In this document: in pieces, positions 9,351 to 18,936 of the stretch
Layout of the letters: each line of letters starts with the position of its first letter
How positions within the stretch are numbered: position 1 is the stretch's first letter
Assembly (NCBI GenBank): GCA_004151065.3
Contig: NWUY0300024968.1
Coordinates: 18,383-40,598, forward strand
DNA: 22,216 nucleotides
Reading direction: 5' to 3'
Origin: Larix sibirica
Lineage: Eukaryota > Streptophyta > Pinopsida > Pinales > Pinaceae
The notes under the pieces: model-generated
Seen by the model: the letters and a program-made list of their open reading frames with translations, nothing else
Told to the model about the DNA's origin: nothing
Databases searched by the model: none
Made by a program: the position numbers and the translations under genes

Positions 9351-9845
9351 AAGGTTTTAAAATTTGTGATTTTTGGAGGTATCATTCATGGAAAGAATAA
9401 TGAAATCTGAATTACATATAAACAATAAATCATAAGAAATATGAATACTAAGATGTAAGAATTATAAAACATAAGCATAAACCATAAAAATACAACAAAA
9501 ATTCCAGCTATGTCCACATGCTTAAAAGCATCAACAGGATAAAAACCTTTATCAAGCTATGAAATAGTAAGTAGAGTGATCAAACAGATCATAAAAATCA
9601 CCCAGAAAAATAATAACATATGGCTTATGTATTATACTTCAATCCATACACGAGTCTTCAAAACTTACAGGTGAGTATATCATATGTACTTCATAGAAAT
9701 TGATCCCATAGTCCTAATTGTCTTTCCAGAACAGAAACCAACCCAAAGACCAACCCATAGCACCACTACTATTCTCCTTTTTATAATTACATAAGAGTTA
9801 CAAAAACTGTTATCAGATCCAGAACTCTAGGGTCGAATATGCGCA
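9351..9845. other. Noncoding AT-rich stretch
   Basis: I see no coding motif on either strand. From the minus strand it may be the distal leader of the element whose LTR end is at 10246. Confidence 0.4.
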
Positions 9846-10222
9846 AAATAGAAAAATCTGGCAAATTTATGAAAAATTGAGTCTCAAAGAACCCTCCATA
9901 TATCTCTATCCAGGACACATGTGTGAAAACCGAGAGAGAATTTTGTGTGTGAGACCGTTATGAACAAAAACCTCTCTTGTTTTTTAAAAATTATTCTCCA
10001 ATCGATCAAAATATGCGCCGAAAAATGATGACTAAAATAGGAAATCATTAAATGAAACTTGAAAAATAGGCTATAAAGATTCATTCAAATCTTCCAAACT
10101 ATGACACATGTTACAAAAATAGGGAGGATTTTGTGAATGAGTCTGTTTTGGAAAAAAACCTCTTTTGGTTTTCTAAAATTAATTTCCATCACCTCGTAAT
10201 CTAGGTCCAATGACAGTGACTA
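9846..10222 (-). repeat. 188-bp diverged tandem duplication in a leader-like region
   Basis: The unit at 10035-10222 and the unit at 9846-10034 (read on the minus strand) both start TAGTCA and end CTATTT. They share AGAGGTTTTT, CACAAAAT and ACATGTGTC at a constant offset of 188. They are well diverged. A trace of a third copy (CGCATATTCGACC) follows at 9830-9845. Confidence 0.75.
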
Positions 10223-10230
10223 AAAAAGAG

Positions 10231-10245
10231 GATAGACAACGTTCC
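10231..10245 (-). promoter_or_regulatory. Primer-site-like sequence next to LTR end (left copy)
   Basis: On the minus strand the sequence right after the LTR end is GGAACGTTGTCTATC. It is the decayed counterpart of the clearer site at 12940-12957. Confidence 0.3.
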
Positions 10246-10310
10246 TGCTTATGAACCCCAGTGATTGCACTGCCAAAATATCTCAAGTATGAAAAATTTG
10301 CATAATCTTC
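10246..10310 (-). repeat. LTR end, left copy, running into the gap
   Basis: This aligns along its length with 12958-13022 in the same orientation: both read TGC.TAT.AACCC, then TATCTCAA.TATGAAAAA, then ATAATCTT on the plus strand. On the minus strand both end in GCA followed by GGAACG. A directly repeated end next to a primer-like site fits an LTR. Confidence 0.55.
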
Positions 10311-11022
10311 NNNNNNNNNNNNNNNNNNNNNNNNNNNNNNNNNNNNNNNNNNNNNNNNNNNNNNNNNNNNNNNNNNNNNNNNNNNNNNNNNNNNNNNNNN
10401 NNNNNNNNNNNNNNNNNNNNNNNNNNNNNNNNNNNNNNNNNNNNNNNNNNNNNNNNNNNNNNNNNNNNNNNNNNNNNNNNNNNNNNNNNNNNNNNNNNNN
10501 NNNNNNNNNNNNNNNNNNNNNNNNNNNNNNNNNNNNNNNNNNNNNNNNNNNNNNNNNNNNNNNNNNNNNNNNNNNNNNNNNNNNNNNNNNNNNNNNNNNN
10601 NNNNNNNNNNNNNNNNNNNNNNNNNNNNNNNNNNNNNNNNNNNNNNNNNNNNNNNNNNNNNNNNNNNNNNNNNNNNNNNNNNNNNNNNNNNNNNNNNNNN
10701 NNNNNNNNNNNNNNNNNNNNNNNNNNNNNNNNNNNNNNNNNNNNNNNNNNNNNNNNNNNNNNNNNNNNNNNNNNNNNNNNNNNNNNNNNNNNNNNNNNNN
10801 NNNNNNNNNNNNNNNNNNNNNNNNNNNNNNNNNNNNNNNNNNNNNNNNNNNNNNNNNNNNNNNNNNNNNNNNNNNNNNNNNNNNNNNNNNNNNNNNNNNN
10901 NNNNNNNNNNNNNNNNNNNNNNNNNNNNNNNNNNNNNNNNNNNNNNNNNNNNNNNNNNNNNNNNNNNNNNNNNNNNNNNNNNNNNNNNNNNNNNNNNNNN
11001 NNNNNNNNNNNNNNNNNNNNNN
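10311..11022. other. Assembly gap
   Basis: This is a run of 712 Ns. It hides the C-terminus of the protein relic on its right and the rest of the LTR on its left. Open frames drawn across it are artefacts. Confidence 1.
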
Positions 11023-12700
11023 GATCTGAACCTTGTTTGACAAGTCCTTATTTTGCTTATTTAGGTCTTCAATTTGTTTGGTTAACTCCTCAAGCTGAAC
11101 CTGTGCATTTCGTCTCCTCTTTAAAGATTCTTTAGCAACTGAAATAAGTTCCTGATAATGTCCATTGACATCCTCAAGATCTTCCCTGAGTCTCTTATTA
11201 GTCAGTACAAACCTTTCATTTGTTTCATTCCGAAATTCAATCTGTCTTCTATGTTGCTATAATGATCTTTTAAGGTTTTCAACCTCTGAATCTTCTTGAA
11301 GTATTTGTTCTTCATTCAAGCCTACTGGTATATCCAAGCTTTCAATAAGAAAGTCATCCTGTGCCTTATCAATCTCATTTGATCCCTTCGCTACTGCTTT
11401 CAAACTCATTTCTTTTCCAAAACTGGGAACATTTTCTTCCTCTGCTACTTCATCACACTTTCCAAATAGCTTTGTTGAAAGTATGTCTTTTATAGATTGT
11501 TGTAGCCTCAATTTTGATTTCCCATCCTTTAAATCTTCTTCACTCGAAGAGTCTTGAATAATGGTAACCTGTTCTTTATATAACTTAGGATTCAAAGTTC
11601 TTTTCAATTTTAACCCTAATTTGTTTGTTGCTCTAGTTTTGGGTCTCCATACAGGCCTTTCAGGTTCCATTATAGATTTAACATCTGCTTTAAAATCGGG
11701 AAGATGAATAATACCTATGTTTGTAGCTTCTTTTTTATTGACAGAAGGGAGATCATGCACATGAGTGTCTTCTTTAGGGGTATGTTCCTGCGTTTCTGCA
11801 ACTGGCACACTGATTTATTCATTATTGAGAGTAGAAGTACTTTCTACAAGACTGCTTTCTTCAGGGATAAAGTCTTGTTGTTCCTCCATTAATGTTTGTT
11901 TCTTCTCTATAGGATTTAGTTTTACAATTCCCCCTAATGGATCAAAATATTCATCTTTATGCACCTCAACTGTGTTTCTTTTGAACCTGTTTATGAAGCC
12001 AGATTGTTTATTTGACAAAAGATTTCTTTCAGGTTGATTTTCCTCTGATTCAAACCCTGACCAAAACAAAAAATGTTGACAACTTCAATTTCTTTTCTGT
12101 AGCTCTTTCAAAACTATCAACTTGACCAGACTATGGTGGAAAAGAGACTGGTTCATATGATCCATATGACCTTTAGCCCTATTCAACATCTTCAGAAAAC
12201 TCTTTAATAGATAAAAGGGCAGTTTCATTTTTTATTGATCATTCAAATGCAGTAAAAATCTAACATGGTATTTATAAACTGCTGCAAACCTTCCCTCACA
12301 TGTAATATAGATTTATACAATGCCAATAACCTCCCGCCATTCTGGTTTCGCATTACTGAGATGAATACCCTCGTTCCAATCAAGGGATTCGAAACCTGGA
12401 AGTAAGAATAGACTTGAATCAAATTCAAATGGGATCTTCTTGAACCAACGCTCCCCTTCAATAGACATGCCAATAGCTTCAACAATTAATTATTCTATCA
12501 ATTAAAACTTTAGCGTGTTGAAGCTAACACGAGAATTCGAGCAGTTCTGAGCAAAGGAATGAGTGACATTCAAATTATAACCTGAAATCCTCTCAAAAAA
12601 TATGAACCAGCCAACTTTCCTAAATCATTCTGCACATTCTGGAAACTCTTTGTTCCATCCAGTGTTCGCTGGTTCCAATCTACAAAGCTTGCCACTCGTG
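11023..12700 (-). pseudogene. Uncharacterised retroelement-associated protein with C-terminal coiled coil
   Basis: On the minus strand a coding relic starts near 12700 (VASFVDWNQRTLDGTKSFQN), shifts frame once near 12600, then stays in a single frame down to the gap, about 525 codons. Blocks in order are FFERISGYNLNVTHSFAQN, GERWFKKIPFEFDSSLFLLP, KPEWREVIG, YKYHVRFLLHLN, KLPFYLL, FHHSLVKLIVLKELQKRN and FWSGFESEENQPER. An acidic, Ser/Glu-rich middle follows (11815-11300), then about 80 codons of Lys/Glu/Leu/Gln-rich likely coiled coil (LREDLEDVNGHYQELISVAK, VQLEELTKQIEDLNKQNKDL). In-frame stops lie at 12502, 12490, 12313, 12232, 12085, 11815 and 11257 (lowest coordinate of each). No RT, protease or integrase motif is present. 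I recall similar hypothetical proteins from conifers but cannot name the family. It may be a gag-like or extra ORF of the LTR element around it. Confidence 0.68.
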
Positions 12701-12939
12701 TGCATGTTTTTTGTGTTTGATTACCGACTTCACTGCTAACAAATAAAACTTATGGCAGAAAACGTAGATAGAGCTATGATTTTGAAGAGCACGTGGCTTC
12801 CCCTTGATTTCGAATCGGGAGTGTTTGAATTATAACTTGACACCTGTTATGATATGGCAGGCAGAATCTTCGGGTTCTTCACTCATGAAATGAGATGCGC
12901 CATAGTGTATGTGGACAGGCCACAATCTTCAAGGATTTA

Positions 12940-12957
12940 GGATTCCGGCAGCGTTCC
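12940..12957 (-). promoter_or_regulatory. Primer-binding-site-like sequence (right copy)
   Basis: On the minus strand GGAACGCTGCCGGAATCC directly follows the LTR end ...ATATGCA. It shares the TGCCGG core and layout of the plant gypsy tRNA-Asp primer site, but the match is imperfect. Confidence 0.35.
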
Positions 12958-13022
12958 TGCATATTAACCCTAATGATAGTGTTGTCGGAATATCTCAAAT
13001 ATGAAAAAAATTATATAATCTT
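12958..13022 (-). repeat. LTR end, right copy
   Basis: This is the direct repeat of 10246-10310, ending in GCA on the minus strand just before the primer-like site and about 250 bp before the protein relic. The LTR should extend rightwards. TATA-like runs on the minus strand near 13400 and 13730 would fit its promoter, but I cannot place its outer end. Confidence 0.5.
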
Positions 13023-14717
13023 TTATCACAAAGGTTAGAAACCATATCACTCATGTTTTGAAGATCAATGAGAAAGGAAATTTTATAAGCCAATGTTAAA
13101 TCATAAAATAAACAATAAACAATAAACAATAATTAAAATAATAAATTAACATTTATGTAAAATAACTCAAATATACAAAAATAAAAGCAATAAGAAAATA
13201 AAAAATAAAGAAAAATATTGAAAAAGACTAGGTACAATTTCAGTTACAACAGTAGTACTCATCCTAATATCTCAATACGCTAACTAAGGAAGATCAATCA
13301 TTCCCTTAGCCACACTACCTAACTACCCAAATACTAGAGAGTTATCTCCTAAGTGATGTGCTCAGTGTCATTATACCAACAAGATAGTCAATCCGATGAT
13401 ATATAAGTGGTTTCAAGTTTCCTAAGGGACTTATGTTATTCCCTAGGGTATGTGGAAGTGATATTCCCTATACAAGTGTTGTCTAATGAAGTACTACTTG
13501 AAAGGATACCAATAAGGGTTATAAGGGTTTCCAACTAGGTGACACCTCTTGTATTTCCTACGTGTAATCTTCCCCTACCGTAGTTTTCTGTACCGAATGA
13601 CAAATATTTTTGTTATTTAAGGACATCAGAACACCTCTCTAGCCTAGAATAAATTGCAAAAAAGTAGCCTCAATAAAGTGATTTGATACCACTTATAGTT
13701 CTCTTAACCCTTAAACTTAGAACAACCATAATATATATAGAGACTTGTGAAGCAAGTAACCACAAATTATAGTCTAGAATAAACAAACATAAGACAATAG
13801 AGAATAGATATTGCAAAATAAACCCTTGTATTATGAGCATCCAACATAAGGTAATGTTCACTTGCCTCTTAAGGTTGGGTGACCTTTCACTTTAGCCAAG
13901 CTCCAATACAACAATACTCAAAAAAATTACAATCCATAGCCTCTTAAATCTTTAAATAAGCACCCCATAGCCAAAACCCTAACTACTTACAATCTCGTAA
14001 TTAATGTGTACCAACTACTTATTGGGACTTAATTAACAAAGACAACCATTTTAAATTAATTAATTATTCACTATTGTTTAGGCATACTCATTCAAAGGAG
14101 ATGGTCGTGTACATTAGTTGACTAACTCCTATGTAGCCTAAAGTAGGGGGGTTAGCATAGGGCCCTAGCACATGCTTTAATTTGTGTTCATGTCAATTTT
14201 AATATGGATATTTCTCTTCATCCTGATTATGTTAAGCGACTTCTTAAGAGGATGATGACTCATCTAGGTATTCAGATAATGTACTAAAACCCTTATTTAT
14301 CTCCATTATTCTTTTGTTACTGAATCTTCCTAGGCATCCTTGGACCCTAAGTAACTAAATGATATCAAATTAAAATATCAAAAATAATACTTCTAGGGAG
14401 CATGAGGAAAATAATGGAAAAAATGGTCAGCTCGAAGAGTCTTAGAAGAATCCATTATTCCAATCGCTATCTTGTTTTATATGGCTTGGTATGTATTCTA
14501 GAGTTATATGTTTGCCAAACTAATTTTTTAAACAATATCCTTGGTGAGTTATAGTAGGTTCCTTTTGGACTTCTAAAAATTATGGGCAAGTTATTTCACT
14601 TGTGTATATTTTTAATGTAAGGCATAGACTTATTATATAATTCGCACTAGTTGCTTGGCATTATCGCAATCCATTTTCATAATATAAAGCTTAATCATTT
14701 CTACAGAAAAAATTAAA

Positions 14718-14718
<1 letters not shown>
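13023..14718. other. AT-rich noncoding region, probably partly LTR
   Basis: No coding motif is seen. It contains three copies of AATAAAC at 13107-13127 and several short variants of ttccctaggg between 13300 and 13470. The open frame at 13670-13861 is low-complexity and unconvincing. Confidence 0.4.

Positions 14719-14770
<52 letters not shown>
14719..14770 (+). repeat. Compound microsatellite (AT)3(TG)12(AG)11
   Basis: TG repeats occupy 14725-14748 and AG repeats 14749-14770, preceded by a short AT run. The open frame on the opposite strand is generated by this repeat. Confidence 0.97.
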
Positions 14771-14771
<1 letters not shown>

Positions 14772-15290
14772 ATGCAATTAAGGTTTTTCTTTAAGTGATA
14801 AGTATATTCATGTAGCAAGAATCCATGTCCAACCAATAACTTGATGGAATCTAACAATGAAAAATCATGATTTTGAGCATGAAATCTACAATTTCACAAA
14901 TTCCAATAGTGTAGGTTGATTTCTAGACCCCCGTTATAATTAGAATAACTCCATACTACAATTTCATCAAACAAAATCAATGATTCTAACAATAAACCTT
15001 GTAATTCCAACTATAGATAATAAAAAAATGTTACCAAATTTGTAAAGAAATTCTCCTAGAAATAGGCCATGTTTGTTACACAAAATCCTATTCATTTTTT
15101 TAAGAACTATTATTTTATTTTATAGAATCAAGTCAAGATTGTATAAATAAAAGGCTCCAACAAGACCATTCATAAAAAGATTACATATCAAAATGGATTT
15201 GAAATCTATTGTCAGGGATTCAAAATTTCCAATTTTAATAAAAGGACTACCTACTAACTGAGTTTTTCTTACATTTAAAAACTAATAATT
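14771..15290. other. Noncoding AT-rich stretch
   Basis: I see no gene, repeat or motif that I can support on either strand. Confidence 0.4.
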
Positions 15291-15725
15291 TTAAGGGGAA
15301 TCTTTCCCACTATGGGATTCCTTTAGGGAATCCTCTTTGAGCTTGGGGATTTCATCTTCAACTTCTAGTTTTCCTTGATCTTGCTATATAGTTGCTTCCT
15401 CCTTAATTGCATCCTTGACTGATTCAATTGAGTATGAAGGGTGAGTGACTAGAGATTGAGAGATTCTTGCAAAACCTAGGATCATATTATAGTACATGTT
15501 GAGGTTAGTTGTAGGCCTTTCTAATTGTTGACTTTGCATAAATACCTTTTCCCCCAATTACACATTCCAAAATAACTAGGCCTCAAACCGACTCGCAATA
15601 CTATGATTGAGATGGGAAATAGAAATTTGATGAGTGGTGCTTCTCAAGTCTCAATGAAGGTATGAGATGTCACATGAAGTAGATAGACTAGGATGTTTAT
15701 GCCCATGTATAATGAAAACATACAT
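15291..15725 (-). pseudogene. Cryptic coding relic, uncharacterised, stop-riddled but frameshift-free
   Basis: On the minus strand one frame from ATG 15725 to TAA 15291 (145 codons) reads as protein throughout, despite stops TGA 15651, TAG 15576, TAA 15558 and TAG 15384 (lowest coordinates). Blocks are STTHQISISHLNHSIASRFE, LGEKVFMQSQQLERPTTNLN, MYYNMILGFARISQSLVTHP and SYSIESVKDAIKEEAT, with a hydrophilic Lys/Glu tail (KLEVEDEIPKLKEDSLKESH). It looks helical and has no enzyme motif. It lies on the same strand as the coiled-coil relic 2.6 kb to the left and may be the C-terminal part of another copy of that family. This rests on style and on memory of conifer hypothetical proteins, not on an alignment. 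Confidence 0.5.
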
Positions 15726-16434
15726 ATTGAATCAAGATTGAACAGATTCAAATCTAACAAATACAAAGTTAAAATCATAGCCACAAACTACTAGAGGTGA
15801 GGGTAAGGTTGATAACCAATAGCAAGAAAACCAAACCGGTGAGGACATAGCAACAAAAACCAATACCAAAACCCATGGACATATTAAGAATTCCCTGTTG
15901 CACTTGAATGAACATGAAGGAGGTATGTGGGAAGACAGTGTTATAAAAAATCGTCTCGTCTTGATAAATGCCATGTGACACTTGTCCTTTGAAATTGATT
16001 GCATGTCATTCGTAAGGTTTGAGGGGGGTGTATTCATGGTATGAATACATTAATGTGGTCACCCCCATTTTTACTCATCAATCCTTAGTTCAATCAAACC
16101 CCTTTATTTGTCATAGTATCCATGTGGGAGTTGCAAGATCAAAGAACATGGATAAAATCAATGAAAGTGAAACACGTAAAGAGCCCTTGCATTCTTCTAA
16201 TCATTTTGGAGAGAATGGAGTTTTATGCATTAGTCAAATTCCTCACCTGATTAATGATTATTGAGGAATCACCAAAAACCAAAACACTTTTAATCTCTAA
16301 ATATATAAGAATAAGCAATCCTTAATATAAAGCTAGAAATTTTGCATAGTTGTTAATGACCTTTCCAACCCCAAGTGAAGTTTAATTAACAAATTCCCTT
16401 TAAGGTTGTAAACAAGCCTCTAAACCCAATCCCA
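15726..16434. other. No supported gene
   Basis: Minus-strand open frames at 15732-16037 and the plus-strand one at 16019-16264 have no recognisable motif. I see nothing else. Confidence 0.4.
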
Positions 16435-16635
16435 CCCCATTTTTAAAGCACTATTATATCATTTAAAAGGTAACTTGTACATTATTTTATATATTTATAT
16501 AATACTTCATAAACTATGGTGACCCCATTTTTAAAGCACTATTGTATCATTAAAAAAGTAACTTGTACATTATTTTATATATTTATATAATACTTCATAA
16601 ACTTTTGTACATTATTTTATATATTTATATAATAC
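16435..16635 (+). repeat. 88-bp tandem duplication plus partial third copy
   Basis: Copies start at 16435 and 16523 with ccccatttttaaagcacta and differ at a few bases. A third copy of the ttgtacattatttta core (16605-16635) follows at a shorter offset of 41 bp. Confidence 0.92.
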
Positions 16636-17510
16636 AAAATGAATTTATATCAAATTTATTGTTTTATTATTTCATTTAATAAAAAATAAAATATGAAAAT
16701 GAAATAGAAATAATTATGATAAAAATTTAAAAATGTCGAAAAGATGTTTCCTTATGTCGTTAACAATAAATCATTAATAGTATTATCAAAGTAAAAGGTA
16801 AAAATTTTCACATAAGGTTCAGTTTTTCTAAGCTTGAAACAATCTTTTACATCTTTAAGCAAATTGTTTGATAAATTTTAACAAATTTTGAGAATTTAAA
16901 CCCATAACTAAATTATATCATATTTTATATGGTATGTGTACTTTGTTTTATTTAATCCATACAATGACAGCATGGCCACCTCAATATTTTAGGACCCCAT
17001 GTGCTCATATCGTTTGGTGGTATGGATAGTGTCAATCTCCTTTAATTGACACGTTTTCTAGTTAGCATATTTGAATAAACAATAGTAGCCATTGTTGGTT
17101 AGACATCCCTTTCCTCCAATCACTTCATTTCTATATTTAAACACATAAAAACAACCATGGATTTGTCTTTGTGTTTGAAAAAAGAATGACAATTGTGGAC
17201 CCTATCTCACTAGAGGATGCAACAACCATGGGTACTACATAATGGTTTCTCTTCTATTTTTTTCAATCAAGGTTTTACACAATGATCCTTTTTCCTCATT
17301 AGTCAAATAGTTAGAGATCAAGGGACTCAGAACCGAGTACTACACAATGGTTTCAATCTATCATTTCTTTCTCAGAGATCAAAATATTCAAAAAGTAAAC
17401 CAAACTCAAAAGTCTTATCAACCAAATTTTCAAGTCTTATCAACCAAAATTTTCATACGTATTAAATCCCTTGGCCCCTTTAGAAAAGACATTGAGCCAA
17501 AGAGAGGGAT
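16636..17510. other. AT-rich noncoding region
   Basis: No coding motif is seen. A weak repeat of tacta-cacaatggtttc occurs near 17231, 17270 and 17336. Confidence 0.4.
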
Positions 17511-17552
17511 AGAACACTAAGGTTCTTGAAGTCAAATAACTTTAACTTCTAA

Positions 17553-17568
17553 CACATGGATCCATGTG
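17553..17568. promoter_or_regulatory. 16-bp perfect palindrome CACATGGATCCATGTG
   Basis: The sequence is self-complementary over its full length, with CACATG/CATGTG arms. It lies in repeat copy 1. No function is shown. Confidence 0.7.
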
Positions 17569-17684
17569 CTACACCAACTTTGATAACATTGGTTATTTCG
17601 TTTTTGTTGATGAAATTGATAAAAAAGACATTGATAAATAGCACATTAGAGTTTTTGAAGTCAAACCACTTCTAACACATCTAA

Positions 17685-17700
17685 CACATGGTACCATGTG
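17685..17700. promoter_or_regulatory. 16-bp perfect palindrome CACATGGTACCATGTG
   Basis: It has the same arms as the palindrome at 17553 in repeat copy 2. The central AT is inverted to TA, so perfect symmetry is kept. Confidence 0.7.
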
Positions 17701-17854
17701 CTACACCAACTTTGATTACACTAATTTTGATAGCATTGGCTACTTATTTTTTTAAGAAATTGACTATTAACATTGAACACTAAAAGATTAAAAGAGAAAA
17801 GAATAACACTTTTTTAAGTCAGATAACTACTAAAACATAAATCCATGTTGATAG

Positions 17855-18060
17855 CTCAATCCCACACTACCAAATTTACCATGGTAATTGACAACTTTAT
17901 CCCATAAATTCATGGTGATAACCTAATCCCCACTACCAAGTTCACCATAGCCATTAACAACCCAATCTCACACTCTCAAGTTTATTGGCATCCAGTCCCA
18001 TACTTACCTACCAAGTTTACCATTGTCACTAACAACCCAATCCCACATAGCTCATCAATT
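17855..18060 (+). repeat. Degenerate repeat with caatcccac...accaagtttacca units
   Basis: About five units begin near 17857, 17922, 17962, 17992 and 18036, each like ccaatcccacactaccaagt followed by accattgtcactaacaac. Spacing varies from 30 to 65 bp. It is noncoding. Confidence 0.55.
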
Positions 18061-18366
18061 TCTCCATAGACTTCCCCACACCAAACACATTAACCACCAC
18101 ATGTATTCAAAATCTACTATGATAAAACAAAATCCACATGGCATTGTCTTAAAAAAAAATTATGTAACATACGTTGTAGGTACAACTTTATAAAAAACGA
18201 AATGTGGATGTAAATGGACATCATCTTAAATAATATGTATAATTTTCAATTGAAGTATACTTTCTCCTCAACTCGTTAGAATTGGCAAATCGATTAGAAG
18301 TTAAAACATACATTTCTTTTTTTTAACATTATTAATCCTTCTATATATTATATCTTTATGTATAGC
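18061..18366. other. Noncoding
   Basis: I see no feature in this interval. Confidence 0.4.
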
Positions 18367-18708
18367 CTTGTCACTCCATTTGTTATAGTAGTTTAGCATA
18401 ATTTTTTTGGTTAATCACGAATCTTTCAAGTGGGATCAAATACTTTTTAAATGTAATTTTTGGGATAAAGATGGAGTCAATTCCACTTTTTAGTCTACTC
18501 AAAGTTTTATATGACCAAAGTAACTTAAATGGCCAAAGTCTTGTCACTCCATTTGTTATAGTAGTTTAGCATAATGTTTTTTGTTAATCACGAATCTTTC
18601 AAGTGGGATCAAATACTTTTTAAATGTAATTTTTGGGATAAAGATGGAGTCAATTCCACTTTTTATTGTACTCAAAAGTTTATGTGACCAAAGCAACTTA
18701 AATGGCCA
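18367..18708 (+). repeat. 173-bp tandem duplication
   Basis: Copy 1 (18367-18539) and copy 2 (18540-18708) start cttgtcactccatttgttat and end acttaaatggcc. They differ at roughly ten positions, so the duplication is recent relative to its neighbours. Copy 2 ends next to the poly-A end of the LINE. Confidence 0.93.
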
Positions 18709-18711
18709 TTC

Positions 18712-18720
18712 TTTTTTTTT
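18712..18720 (-). other. Poly-A tail of the LINE
   Basis: A run of nine T on the plus strand marks the 3' terminus. Just inside it are AAATAAAAAG and CGTTATG, a style common at plant LINE 3' ends. Confidence 0.7.
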
Positions 18721-18936
18721 CATAACGAAAAAAATTCTTTTTATTTAAAGAAAAAGACGTGTCAACATAACATTACATCAACATAGTAGCAAGATAGCTT
18801 CTCATTTCTCATCAGTATTTCATCGATACAAAACTACATCTATCTTAGAGCTTTCTCAGCAAGATTCACAAACTTATAACACATAAAGAGTCAAACAACA
18901 TTCAAAATATTGTCCAAAAAACAACAACAATGTCCA
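18721..18936 (-). other. LINE 3' UTR
   Basis: Noncoding, between the RNase H stop codon and the poly-A tail. Confidence 0.6.

Larger units (their letters stand above)
17511..17850 (+). repeat. Diverged tandem repeat of about 130-150 bp containing a palindrome
   Basis: Each copy runs from a gaacactaa/cacattaga start through ttgaagtcaaa, ctaacacatgg and ccatgtgctacaccaacttt. Copies 1 and 2 are offset by about 132 bp. A third, decayed copy begins near 17776 and ends at aaatccatgt (about 17848). Confidence 0.7.

Noticed and set aside
10249-11043. Long open frames on both strands
   Set aside because: They span the run of Ns and are artefacts of unknown bases.
11704-12037. Overlapping plus-strand open frames
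   Set aside because: They are antisense shadows of the coiled-coil protein relic, whose minus frame continues across them.
14633-14857. Minus-strand frame with Leu-Ser and Thr-His repeats
   Set aside because: It is produced by the TG/AG microsatellite.
16015-16035. Polypurine tract plus TG resembling a copia 3' LTR boundary (tgaggggggtgt)
   Set aside because: No copia RNase H or integrase coding lies upstream and no LTR partner is visible.
15732-16037. 101-codon minus-strand frame with a hydrophobic stretch resembling a membrane segment
   Set aside because: No homologous pattern is known to me; an overlapping frame is equally open; low-complexity T-rich DNA often encodes Phe/Leu/Val runs.
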